DNA from: Pseudomonadota bacterium
GTDB lineage: Bacteria; Myxococcota_A; Polyangia; Polyangiales; Polyangiaceae
Direction: 5' to 3'
DNA length: 27,180 nt
Assembly (NCBI GenBank): GCA_023432025.1
Contig: JAEYVE010000285.1
Coordinates: 1 to 27,180, forward strand
The notes beneath the pieces were generated by a model. That model was not told where the DNA came from. It made no database searches and saw only the letters and a list, made by a program, of their open reading frames with translations. Every line of letters begins with the position of its first letter. The first letter of the stretch is position 1. Both the position numbers and the translations under genes were made by a program. Below are positions 1 through 7,737 of this stretch, piece by piece.

Positions 1-156
1 CCGCGGCTCGACGAGTTCGAAGAAGTTCCTCACCTCTACCAACGCGAGCTCGTCTTGCTGGACGACGGAAGCCATGCGCACGCGTACGTCGTCGGCCCGG
101 ATGTGGCGGCGCGCTCCGTGCCGCTCGCCGACGGCACATGGCGTGAAACGGAATGA
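1..156 (+). CDS. C-terminal end of a gamma-glutamylcyclotransferase/AIG2-like protein (partial)
   Basis: The window opens inside this gene; frame 1 is open and encodes the last 51 residues before a TGA. The fragment reads 'LDEFEEVPHLYQRELV' followed by a short acidic turn and 'AHAYVVGPD'. This is the usual C-terminal pattern of the GGCT/AIG2 fold: a helix with LD.FE, Y.R, then a beta strand ending in a Y-V motif. The family cleaves gamma-glutamyl amines or peptides to give 5-oxoproline, but many members have no known substrate. The catalytic Glu lies upstream of the window, so activity cannot be judged. A small perfect hairpin lies about 35 bases after the stop. Confidence 0.55.
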   Translation, partial: PRLDEFEEVPHLYQRELVLLDDGSHAHAYVVGPDVAARSVPLADGTWRETE

Positions 157-190
157 GGTAACGCGGGCTTCCGTCGCAGTGTCGGTCATG

Positions 191-211
191 GCGCGCTCCG
201 AGTGAGCGCGT
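191..211 (+). terminator. Possible terminator hairpin after the GGCT-like gene
   Basis: A 7-bp perfect stem (192-198 with 204-210) encloses a 5-base loop, with a possible G.T closing pair. It sits 35 bases after the stop codon. No T-run follows, so it is only a weak intrinsic terminator candidate. Confidence 0.3.
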
Positions 212-310
212 GCTCCCGGGACGCCTAAGCTCGCCCGCGTCCGTGCACGAACACGAGACGCGGTGGAGTGACTTGGGGTTCAACGAGAAAACTCACGAAT
301 CGCTTGCGAT

Positions 311-371
311 TGAACGAGTTGCGCGCGACTGAATTCAGTTGTGCGAAAAGTCGCGCGCGACTGAACGAGTT
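311..371. repeat. Paired direct repeats around a 12-bp palindrome
   Basis: The 13-mer GCGCGCGACTGAA occurs at 321-333 and 353-365. The 10-mer TGAACGAGTT occurs at 311-320 and 362-371, overlapping the second copy. A perfect palindrome ACTGAATTCAGT lies at 328-339 inside the first copy. A two-site arrangement like this could be an operator for the GH8 gene, which starts 216 bases downstream. That role is inferred only. Confidence 0.45.
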
Positions 372-515
372 CTGTGCGGACGAAAACGTGCGTTCTTTTT
401 GCCGCGGGCGAAAGCGAAAGGAACCGTCCAAACCTGGCTCGCGCGCTCTTCCGGCGTTTTGCTGCGAATCGCCTTCGTTGTTATGCGGGTAGAGCGCTCG
501 GACGAAAGTCGGAGT

Positions 516-550
516 CGGCGAGCGGCGAGCGGCGAGCGGCGAGCGGCGCG
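516..550. repeat. Heptanucleotide tandem repeat (CGGCGAG)n
   Basis: Four exact copies of CGGCGAG (516-543) are followed by a near copy CGGCGCG. The array lies 37 bases upstream of the GH8 start codon, in the presumed 5' leader. Such short arrays can change length by slippage. Confidence 0.8.
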
Positions 551-586
551 CGAGTCATCGTTTGCGTGTGGGCCCAACGAGGAACC

Positions 587-2287
587 ATGAAGAACCTGCT
601 CCTGTCGAGTGTGCTGACATTGGTCGTGTTTGGTTGCTCCGCCGAAGGAGACACCGATGACTTCGACGGAAACGCCGGCGTTGGCGGCGCTTCAACCGGC
701 GGCTTCGGCACGGGCGGCTTTGCAACCGGAGGCGCTTCGGGCGGGGGGGCTGCCACGGGCGGCTTCGCCACGGGTGGCTCGAGCACCGGTGGGAGCGGTG
801 TGGGCGGTAGCGGCGGGGTCATCGCCGTGGGCGGCTTCGGTGCGGGAGGAGACGTTGGAGTCGGCGGTGCTGGTGGATCCGGCGGCGAGACGAGCGGCGG
901 CAGTGGCGGAGAAGCAAGCGGCGGCAGTGGCGGCGCGAGTGGTGGTAGCGGCGGCGAGGCAAGTGGCGGCAGCGGCGGCGCGACGGGCGGCACCGGAGGT
1001 ACGGGCGGCAGCGGCGGCGCAAGCGGAGGTACGGGTGGAGCCACGGGTGGCAGCGGAGGCAGCGGGGGCAGCAGCAGCGTCACCGGGGTGAACACGACCA
1101 ACCTGTTCGTCACGCTCGCGGGGAAGACGCAGAACGAGGTCGACCAAAAGGTGACGACTGCCGTCAACCGCTTCTTCGGGATTGGCACCGGGGAGTCCAA
1201 TACGCCGAACAAGGACAACGGCTATCGTTGCTACTACGAGCTGCCGAGCGATAGCTCGATGGCGTTCATTTGGGCCCCGGACTCGGACGACATCCGCAGC
1301 GAAGGCGTGTCCTACGGCATGATGATCGCCGTCCAAATGGGCATGAAGACGCAGTTCGACAAGCTGTGGAAGTTCGCCAAGACGTACTCACAGTACCCGT
1401 CGAACACGGCGACCACGCCATGGCGCTACTACTTCAAGTGGCAGAACAACGACGCCTCCTCGCCTGCGAGCTTCGACATTCAGTACGGCGCCACCGAGGT
1501 GCCTGCGCCGGACGGCGACGAATACTTCGCCGCAGCGCTCTACCTCGCGCACCAACGCTGGGGTAGCGCGGGCACCTTCAACTACAAAAAGGACGCGGAC
1601 GACATCGCCGACGCGATGATTCACAATGCGCCGGCGAATAGCCGCTATCCCATCATTCATGCCACGCAGAACATGGTCGTGTTCGTGCCCTATGGAGACT
1701 CGAACAACTTCACCGATCCAAGCTACCACCTGCCGGCGTTCTACGAGCTCTTCGCGGAGATTGGGCCGAGCCAGGACAGCGCCAAGTGGCGGTCCATCGC
1801 GAGCACGAGCCGCTCGTTCTTGGTGACGTCCGCTCACCCCTCGACGGGGCTGCATCCGGACTACGCCACGTTCGCCGGGGCTCGGCACAGCACCGGCGGC
1901 GGGGGCTGCACCCACGACCGCTTCTGCTACGACGCGTGGCGCGTGGTCATGAACATGGCAATCGACTACGCGTGGTACAGCCAAAGCTCCACCATGCGCA
2001 CCCAGGTGGAGAAGTATCACGCCTTTTTCGCGGACAAGCTCTCGAACAACAACGTGACGAACGCGCTGTTCTCCGTGGACGGCTCGGGCGCCGGGGGAGG
2101 CGGCTCGACCGCGCTCGTGGCGACGCTCGCGTCCGGCGCGCTGGCTTCGAACGCCGCGAACCGCGCAAGCTACGTGAACGCGCTCTGGAACGTGCCGCAG
2201 CAGCAAGGCCTGTATCGTTATTACCAGGAGAGCGTGTACCTCCTGGGGCTCCTGGCGACCGCGGGCAAGTTCAGCCCGACGTTTTGA
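587..2287 (+). CDS. Secreted GH8-family glycoside hydrolase lipoprotein (xylanase/oligoxylanase/endoglucanase type)
   Basis: The protein has 566 residues. I chose ATG 587 because GAGG precedes it closely and it begins a lipoprotein signal: a hydrophobic stretch ending in VFGC, with lipid Cys17. Residues about 27-164 form a Gly/Ser/Ala/Thr low-complexity linker. Residues 165-566 match glycoside hydrolase family 8. 'DIRSEGVSYGMMIAVQMGM' holds the likely acid Glu239, 'APDGDEYFAAALYL' holds conserved Asp309/Asp311, and 'CYDAWRVVMNMAIDYAWY' holds the likely base Asp449. The sequence style resembles reducing-end xylose-releasing exo-oligoxylanases and GH8 xylanases more than bacterial cellulose-synthase endoglucanases; the substrate is inferred. 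GH8 enzymes are inverting beta-1,4-glycanases. The protein is probably anchored at the cell surface, with the linker holding the enzyme away from the membrane. A strong terminator follows, so the gene appears to be monocistronic. Confidence 0.85.
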   Translation: MKNLLLSSVLTLVVFGCSAEGDTDDFDGNAGVGGASTGGFGTGGFATGGASGGGAATGGFATGGSSTGGSGVGGSGGVIAVGGFGAGGDVGVGGAGGSGGETSGGSGGEASGGSGGASGGSGGEASGGSGGATGGTGGTGGSGGASGGTGGATGGSGGSGGSSSVTGVNTTNLFVTLAGKTQNEVDQKVTTAVNRFFGIGTGESNTPNKDNGYRCYYELPSDSSMAFIWAPDSDDIRSEGVSYGMMIAVQMGMKTQFDKLWKFAKTYSQYPSNTATTPWRYYFKWQNNDASSPASFDIQYGATEVPAPDGDEYFAAALYLAHQRWGSAGTFNYKKDADDIADAMIHNAPANSRYPIIHATQNMVVFVPYGDSNNFTDPSYHLPAFYELFAEIGPSQDSAKWRSIASTSRSFLVTSAHPSTGLHPDYATFAGARHSTGGGGCTHDRFCYDAWRVVMNMAIDYAWYSQSSTMRTQVEKYHAFFADKLSNNNVTNALFSVDGSGAGGGGSTALVATLASGALASNAANRASYVNALWNVPQQQGLYRYYQESVYLLGLLATAGKFSPTF

Positions 2288-2310
2288 CGACGCCGGGAGG
2301 GGGGTGAAAT

Positions 2311-2345
2311 GAGAGAAGCCGCCCCGGGGGGGCGGCTTCTCTTTT
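2311..2345 (+). terminator. Strong intrinsic terminator after the GH8 gene
   Basis: A 14-bp perfect stem (2312-2325 with 2329-2342) with a 3-base GGG loop is followed by TTT in the run CTTTT. It begins 24 bases after the GH8 stop. It also lies 43 bases beyond the end of the opposing gltA gene and could help end that transcript, though the minus-strand side lacks a clean T-run. Confidence 0.85.
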
Positions 2346-2361
2346 CGGGCTCGTGGCCGAA

Positions 2362-2376
2362 GGCTCACTGTGAGCC
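2362..2376 (-). terminator. Small inverted repeat just past gltA
   Basis: GGCTC and GAGCC arms (GGCTCAC-T-GTGAGCC overall) lie 12 bases beyond the gltA stop on the minus strand. The repeat is short and has no T-run, so it is at best a weak 3'-end structure for gltA mRNA. Confidence 0.25.
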
Positions 2377-2387
2377 CTTGGTGAGCA

Positions 2388-3674
2388 TTAGCGCTTGGGG
2401 AAAGGACGCTCGTCCTGGCCCGTGTAGATCTGGCGGGGCCGCGCGATCTTCTGCTCCTTGTCCAAGAGCATTTCCTCCCACTGCGCCAGCCAGCCGACGG
2501 TGCGCGGAATCGCGAACATGACCGTGTACATGTCGACGGGGATTTCGAGCGCCTCGTAGATGAGGCCGGAGTAGAAGTCGACGTTCGGGTAGAGCTTGCG
2601 CTTGACGAAGTACTCGTCGCTCAGGGCGATTTTTTCGAGCTCGAGGGCGACCTCGAGCAGCGGGTTACGCTTGCCGACGACGTCGAACACCTTGTCCGCC
2701 AGCGCCTTGATGACCTTGGCGCGCGGGTCGTAGTTCTTGTAGACGCGGTGGCCGAAGCCCATGAGGCGCTGGCCCGCCGAGCCGTCCTTCACCCCCTTGA
2801 CGAAATCGGCCACGTTGCTGACGTTGCCGATTTGACGAAGCATGCGGAGCACGGCTTCGTTGGCTCCGCCGTGCAGCGGACCGTAGAGGGCGGCGGCGGC
2901 GCCGGCGACAGCGACGTACGGATCCGCCTCGGAGCTGCCGATACTGCGCATCACGTTCGTGGAGCAGTTTTGCTCGTGATCCGCGTGCAGGATGAAGAGC
3001 ACGTCCAGCGCCTTCACCACGTCGGGGTGAGCGACGTAGCGCGGCTCCGCCACGCGCTTCAGCATGTGCAGGAAGTTGGCGCTGTAGCTGAGCTCGTTGT
3101 CCGGATAAACGAACGGCTTGCCCACGCTGTGGCGGTAGCTCCACGCCGCCAAGGTCGGCATTTTGGCGATGAGGCGCACCATCTGTGCGCGCCGCGTGGC
3201 AGGATCGTGGATCTTCTTGGCCTCGGGGTAGAACGTGCTCAGCGCGCCCACGGTGGCGACCAACATGCCCATGGGGTGGGCGTCGTAACGGAAGCCGTCG
3301 ATGAACGTGCGAATGTTCTCATGCACGAAGGTGTGGTGCGTGATGTCGCGCTCCCACTCCTTGAGCTGCTCTTGGTTGGGCAACTCGCCGTTGATGAGGA
3401 GATACGCGACCTCCAAGAAGCTCGCGTTTTCCGCGAGCTGGTCCACCGGGTAACCGCGGTAGCGCAGGATGCCCTTGTCGCCGTCGATGTACGTGACGGA
3501 CGAGCGGCACGAGGCGGTGTTCATGAACGCCGGGTCGTACCCCATGAGGCCGAAATCATCGTCGCTCACCCGGATCTGGCGGAGATCCATCGACTTGATG
3601 GTGCCGTCGGTGACGGGGACTTCGTAGGTCTTGCCCGTGCGGTTGTCGGTGATCGTCAGCGTATCTTTCGACAT
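2388..3674 (-). CDS. gltA: Citrate synthase (type II)
   Basis: This 428-residue protein has the normal length for hexameric bacterial citrate synthase. It condenses acetyl-CoA and oxaloacetate to citrate at the entry of the TCA cycle in the cytoplasm. The three catalytic residues are visible: His268 in 'YGPLHGGANE', His309 in 'GFGHRVYKNYDPRA' and Asp366 in 'NVDFYSG'. The N-terminal beta region 'TYIDGDKGILRYRGYPVDQL' is also typical. The start at 3674 gives 'MSKDTLTITDN', the usual family N-terminus; the frame stays open further upstream but reads as Arg/Pro-rich noise. The gene is divergent from the L,D-transpeptidase and convergent with the GH8 gene, with no operon partner. Confidence 0.97.
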   Translation of the reverse strand: MSKDTLTITDNRTGKTYEVPVTDGTIKSMDLRQIRVSDDDFGLMGYDPAFMNTASCRSSVTYIDGDKGILRYRGYPVDQLAENASFLEVAYLLINGELPNQEQLKEWERDITHHTFVHENIRTFIDGFRYDAHPMGMLVATVGALSTFYPEAKKIHDPATRRAQMVRLIAKMPTLAAWSYRHSVGKPFVYPDNELSYSANFLHMLKRVAEPRYVAHPDVVKALDVLFILHADHEQNCSTNVMRSIGSSEADPYVAVAGAAAALYGPLHGGANEAVLRMLRQIGNVSNVADFVKGVKDGSAGQRLMGFGHRVYKNYDPRAKVIKALADKVFDVVGKRNPLLEVALELEKIALSDEYFVKRKLYPNVDFYSGLIYEALEIPVDMYTVMFAIPRTVGWLAQWEEMLLDKEQKIARPRQIYTGQDERPFPKR

Positions 3675-4069
3675 GAAGGATCTCGTTCTGGTTTTCGAGG
3701 CGGGTTCGCGGGGGGTGAGCGGGGTCCGAGTGCGGGGCCGCACGCGGGCCAAAAGACGGCCCCGGCGGTGGGGTACGGTGGGCAGTTGCCGTGCACTTTC
3801 CCCTGAAAGCGAGGCACCTGACTCGAAGGAGCTCTGCGATGAAAACCTTCGAGCACCGTCCCGATTGCCGCCGGGCTGCACGGGTTTTTGCGCGTCGTGC
3901 CCAGGAGCGCAAGAGACAGATCCGTGTCGCGCAGGGCGTTTTCTACGACGCCCCGGCCCCGCGCGGAGAGTTGCCGCTCCGTGCGAAAAAAGCCGGTCGC
4001 ATCGTAGCGGTGGCGTCGGGCCGCCGTTTATTTGGCTGTGTCGCGCCACCTTTGGCAGGTTCGCGGGCG
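3675..4069. other. Divergent promoter region between gltA and the L,D-transpeptidase gene
   Basis: This 395-bp spacer separates two divergent genes and must carry promoters for both. I could not assign -35/-10 elements with confidence. On the plus strand AAGGAG (3828-3833) precedes ATG 3839, which is in frame with the downstream gene. The 77 codons that this start would add are Arg-rich and unlike a signal peptide, so I treat the stretch as non-coding, with doubt. Confidence 0.4.
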
Positions 4070-5731
4070 ATGAGCTCGAGGTCTCGCGGCACCCTGCGCG
4101 CGCACGCGCGAAAGCTTGGTCCGCCGCGCTGGTGCGGCGTGGCGTCACTCGTGATGGTGGCGCTTCCATGGGGGTGCGGCCAGGCCAAGACGTCGTCCGG
4201 AAACACGGCGGCTCCGGCGGCGCTGCACGCCAAGGCCGCAGACGACGCGCTCGCGAAGGCTCGCGAGGACTGGGCTCACGTGCCGGTTCCGCCCGAAGAC
4301 GGCCCACGGCTTGCCCCGGTGGCGCTCGTAACGCCCGTTCACGAGGCGCCGAGCAAAACGTCCAAGCCGATCGGCTACCTGCGCTTGGGGGCCCAAGTGG
4401 CGCGCTCCGAAGAGCCGGTGGGGCGCGAAGGCTGCGCAAAGGGGTGGTACGCGGTGCGTCCGGTCGGCTTCGTGTGCGCCGAGGGCGACGCCACGCTCAA
4501 GCTCGATCATCCGCTCGTGCGCGCGTTCGACAAGGAGCCCGATCGTAAGAAGGCGTTGCCGTACAAGTACGCCTTCTTGCGATCCATCGCGCCGAATTAC
4601 CTGCGCGTGCCGACGAAGGCAGAGCAGGCCCAGTACGAAATGCGTCTCGATCGCCATCTGCGCAGCTACAAGAAGCTCGCCAAGGAGTGGGACGCGCTCG
4701 ACGTAGGTTCGAACGACGTGCCGCTCACGGCGACCGGTGCCGCCGCAGCGGGGATTCCAGACCACGCTCTTCCGATGTCGCTCAGCGAACGCTACGGAGG
4801 CAACGGCGACGACGCCGTGCCCTGGTGGCTCGAGGGAGAGCGCCGCGTGCCGAACATCGCGTCGTTCAAGGCGCCGCCGTACGCCGTGATCGCCGGCCGC
4901 GTCAAGCGCCACGCTGGCGTCGCGCTCGTCGACACGTTCGTCGCGGGTCAGGGCGACCACCAACGCCGCTTCGCGGTGACGACGGACGGACGCCTGCTTC
5001 CCGCGGACAAGCTGAAAGCCGACTCGGGGTCCCCGTTCCACGGCGCGGAAATTTCCGACGTGGGGCTCCCGCTTGCCTTCACCAAGGACGACCGTGCGCG
5101 GTTCTGGTCGTACGAAAGCGGTAAGTTGACCGCCGGCGAAAAGTTGGGGCGCCGCCAGCTGATTCCACTTTCGGGCAAGGTCCGCCAGCTGCGTGGTACG
5201 CGCATGGTCGAGACGCGCGACGGAAAATGGCTGAAGAGCGACGACTTGCGCGTGGCGGCCAAGCCCAGCCAGCTACCGTGGTTCGCGAGCCGCGGCGCGC
5301 GGTGGATCGACGTATCCATCCTCAGCCAAACGCTGGTTTTGTACGAAGGCGACAAGCCCGTGTACGCGACCCTGACCTCGACGGGACGCGACGGGCTGGG
5401 GGATCCCCAGAAGACGCACAGCACGCCGGTGGGCACGTTTCGTGTCCTTCAGAAACACGTGACCACCACGATGGACTCGCAGGTGGCGGACAACGAGTTC
5501 GAGCTGCGAGACGTGCCGTGGGTAATGTACTTCAAGGGCGGCTACGCGATTCACGCAGCCTACTGGCACGACGACTTTGGGCGTCCGCGGTCGCACGGCT
5601 GCATCAACCTCGCGCCCATCGACGCGCGCTACGTCTTCGAGTGGTCCACGCCGGACGTGCCGGAGCACTGGCACGCGTCGTACGCCGGAGAGACCTTCGG
5701 CTCCGGAACTCTGGTCAACGTACACCCCTGA
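4070..5731 (+). CDS. L,D-transpeptidase (YkuD domain) lipoprotein with N-terminal SH3-like domain
   Basis: With the start at ATG 4070 the protein has 553 residues. An Arg-rich n-region, a hydrophobic stretch and 'ALPWGC' (Cys36) suggest a lipoprotein signal, although the lipobox is not canonical. Residues about 82-140 look like a bacterial SH3-type domain ('APVALVTPVHEAPSK... GYLRLGAQVARSE'). The C-terminal part (about 395-553) is a YkuD domain: 'YAIHAAYWHDDFGRPRSHGC' gives His495, His509 and catalytic Cys511, followed by 'INLAP'. YkuD enzymes make 3-3 peptidoglycan cross-links or attach proteins to the wall in the periplasm. The middle region is unassigned. An upstream in-frame ATG at 3839 has a better ribosome-binding site (AAGGAG) but would bury the signal near residue 113, so I prefer 4070. 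The gene converges on the AgmX-like gene with a 25-base gap. Confidence 0.88.
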   Translation: MSSRSRGTLRAHARKLGPPRWCGVASLVMVALPWGCGQAKTSSGNTAAPAALHAKAADDALAKAREDWAHVPVPPEDGPRLAPVALVTPVHEAPSKTSKPIGYLRLGAQVARSEEPVGREGCAKGWYAVRPVGFVCAEGDATLKLDHPLVRAFDKEPDRKKALPYKYAFLRSIAPNYLRVPTKAEQAQYEMRLDRHLRSYKKLAKEWDALDVGSNDVPLTATGAAAAGIPDHALPMSLSERYGGNGDDAVPWWLEGERRVPNIASFKAPPYAVIAGRVKRHAGVALVDTFVAGQGDHQRRFAVTTDGRLLPADKLKADSGSPFHGAEISDVGLPLAFTKDDRARFWSYESGKLTAGEKLGRRQLIPLSGKVRQLRGTRMVETRDGKWLKSDDLRVAAKPSQLPWFASRGARWIDVSILSQTLVLYEGDKPVYATLTSTGRDGLGDPQKTHSTPVGTFRVLQKHVTTTMDSQVADNEFELRDVPWVMYFKGGYAIHAAYWHDDFGRPRSHGCINLAPIDARYVFEWSTPDVPEHWHASYAGETFGSGTLVNVHP

Positions 5732-5740
5732 GAGAACGAT

Positions 5741-5752
5741 GAGCGCGCGCTC
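5741..5752. other. 12-bp palindrome in a convergent gap
   Basis: The perfect palindrome GAGCGCGCGCTC occupies most of the 25-base gap between two convergent stop codons. It could act as a shared 3'-end structure, but it has no loop or T-run. Confidence 0.3.
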
Positions 5753-5756
5753 TCCC

Positions 5757-7664
5757 TCAGCGGATGTCGAAGTTTTTGCCGACGATGAGCGGATCCCCGG
5801 CGAAAGCGGGGACGCGCGTGTTTCGGAACACTTCGACGAGACATTCTCCGACGTCCGTTCCGTCGTAAGGCAAAGAGACGCGCGCGGACTCTGCGCGTCC
5901 GCTCGGAGCGTACTTGACGTGGACACGGCCCGGCCCCGTCGGACCATCGGTTACTTTGCAGCGCGTCGCCGTGGCGGCCGCTTCCGCGAGCGCGACGCCC
6001 GCCGCGTTCGCGTCGAAGGGGGTGGAGACGGTGGGGGGCGCGGCGAGCGCGCTGGAACGCCGCGACTCCAAGTACGACCACGCCGCTAGTGCGGCAGCGG
6101 CGAGCACCAAGAGCAGCACGATCCAGAGGGGGCGGCGGCTGCGCGGCAAGGCGGGCTCCGACAGCCCTACGCTCGGGCGGTGACTCAGGCGCGTTGGATC
6201 CACGCTGGTGGCGGCGCCTCCGTGCAAAATAGGGGGCTGCTCTCTGATGACGACGCCCGCGGCGGGGCGCGGTGTGGGCAGCGCGGAAGGGGGGGGGGGC
6301 GAGGGAGTGAGCGCCGACGGGAGCGCTGCTGGAAACGGCGCGGGGGCAGTGGGCAGGCCGCCAGCTGAGAGGCCTGCTGCGGGAAGCGGCAACGGGGGTC
6401 GATGGGCCGCCTCGAGCGCGGCTGGCGGCGGGACCGGAGCGGGCAGTGGAGCCGGCGCCGGCCTCGGGGCGGCCTGCGTTACGGGCGTTGGATAGGCCAG
6501 AGCCGGGGCCGGCTGCGCCGAGAGGGGCGGCGTGGGGCGCCGACTCGGGGCGGGGCGGGGTGCGGGCGGAGGAGCCGGCGCAAGACGTCCAGCGCTTGCG
6601 TGGACGTCACTCGGCGTGAGCGCCTTGCTTTCGAAGATGCGCGTCCGGTCTTCTTCTTCCGCCGACGCGGCCTCGAGCGCGGCGCGCGCGTCGAAGACGC
6701 GCGTGCTTTCGTCATCACCGGTCTTGGTGGCGGCTTCGAGCGCGGCGCGCGCGTCGAAGGCGAGCGTTCGATCCTCGTCAGCGGCGGCCGCTTGGAGCGC
6801 GGCGCGCGCGTCGAAGACGCGTGTCGCGTCCTCGGGCCGCGACGAATCCCTCGAGGCCCTCGGCCAAGCGGGCAGTGCGTCCTGCGAGGTGAGGGAACCC
6901 TGTGAGGCGAGGGAACCCTGCGAGGCGAAACTGCCCTGTCGGGTGGGCGGAGCGGGAGCTGCAGGCGCGCGGATGGGCGCCTGGCGCTGACGCGCCGCCT
7001 CGAGATCGGCGATGCCCAGCGCGTCCAAAAACTGACGTGTATCGACGGCGCGCGTGACCTCGTCTCCCGAGCCGTCTTCCTCTCCGGAGATGGTGGGCAT
7101 CGTTTGACGTTGCAGAGCGGCCACGTCCGCTTCGTCCAGCGCGCGAGTCGTGTCGTTCCAGCTGCTTTGACGGTCTCGCCCGGGCTCACGCCAGCCGGGT
7201 ACACCGAGCGCGAGTGAAGCGACGCCCAGTGAACGGGCGTCGAACGTGCGGGTAGCGTCGTCGCTGCTGAAGAGGTCCGCTCCGGGCACCGCGAGCCCGT
7301 GTGTGGCGAGCGCCTCCGCAAGCTCGGGTACGTCGTAGGGCGGGAGCCAGTTCGTCATGCCTTCGCGCCACACGAGCGAGCCGGGCTCCAGCGCGTTCGC
7401 TGCGTAACGATCGAGCAAACTTGTGGTAGTCAACCGTTCGCGTTTGCCGGAGGGCTGCGCGACGTTCCACTCGCTCTGGGGCGGAGGCTCTCGGCCGGGC
7501 TCCGAAACGACGTGGTGCGACACGACAGGTGGCGCCCCCCTGACGGTGGCATCGATTTCGATCGTCTCGCCGCAGCGCTTGCACGTCATGCGTGCGCGTC
7601 TGCCGCCGACCTTGTCGTCGGGGATCGTGTAGCGCACGGAGCAGGCGGGGCAGATGACGTTCAT
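5757..7664 (-). CDS. AgmX/GltJ-like zinc-ribbon, GYF, single-TM protein with TonB-C-like tail and Thr-Arg repeats
   Basis: The protein has 635 residues. Residues 1-40 form an MJ0042-type zinc ribbon with Cys5, Cys8, Cys28 and Cys31. Residues about 65-120 resemble a GYF_2 domain ('SLVWREGMTNWLPPYDVPEL'). Residues 135-349 carry seven copies of an acidic-T-R-x-(F/L/V)-D motif, best seen as 'TRVFDARAALEAA'. A Pro/Ala-rich stretch leads to one membrane helix (about 512-530). The last 85 residues, with two Cys, look like the AgmX/PglI C-terminal domain of myxobacterial envelope proteins. This order matches GltJ (AgmX) of Myxococcus xanthus, where the cytoplasmic zinc ribbon and GYF domain regulate the gliding machinery. 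No other gliding genes lie nearby, so this may be a paralogue with another job. It lies 73 bases downstream of the unknown gene at 8361-7738 and is probably co-transcribed with it. Confidence 0.85.
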   Translation of the reverse strand: MNVICPACSVRYTIPDDKVGGRRARMTCKRCGETIEIDATVRGAPPVVSHHVVSEPGREPPPQSEWNVAQPSGKRERLTTTSLLDRYAANALEPGSLVWREGMTNWLPPYDVPELAEALATHGLAVPGADLFSSDDATRTFDARSLGVASLALGVPGWREPGRDRQSSWNDTTRALDEADVAALQRQTMPTISGEEDGSGDEVTRAVDTRQFLDALGIADLEAARQRQAPIRAPAAPAPPTRQGSFASQGSLASQGSLTSQDALPAWPRASRDSSRPEDATRVFDARAALQAAAADEDRTLAFDARAALEAATKTGDDESTRVFDARAALEAASAEEEDRTRIFESKALTPSDVHASAGRLAPAPPPAPRPAPSRRPTPPLSAQPAPALAYPTPVTQAAPRPAPAPLPAPVPPPAALEAAHRPPLPLPAAGLSAGGLPTAPAPFPAALPSALTPSPPPPSALPTPRPAAGVVIREQPPILHGGAATSVDPTRLSHRPSVGLSEPALPRSRRPLWIVLLLVLAAAALAAWSYLESRRSSALAAPPTVSTPFDANAAGVALAEAAATATRCKVTDGPTGPGRVHVKYAPSGRAESARVSLPYDGTDVGECLVEVFRNTRVPAFAGDPLIVGKNFDIR

Positions 7665-7737
7665 CGCGGGCGTGACGCGTGTATCACGGGCAGATCACTC
7701 AGCCAACGACCCTCACTCGCGCGTTCCTCGGCGCGGG

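Larger units (their letters stand above)
157..586. other. Repeat-rich 430-bp spacer upstream of the GH8 gene
   Basis: I see no convincing gene here; translations are Arg-rich and low quality. The spacer holds a possible terminator (191-211), a cluster of direct repeats and a palindrome (311-371), and a heptamer tandem repeat (516-550). The promoter of the downstream lipoprotein must lie here, but no clear -35/-10 pair stands out. Confidence 0.5.

Noticed and set aside
481..1218. Pro-rich frame antisense to the GH8 linker
   Set aside because: It is the reverse reading of Gly codons (GGC to GCC/CCG) and has no start context or domain.
3943..4548. Possible small genes in other frames around the gltA/L,D-transpeptidase spacer
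   Set aside because: Arg- and Gly-rich translations without start signals or domains; they overlap the real gene or the spacer.
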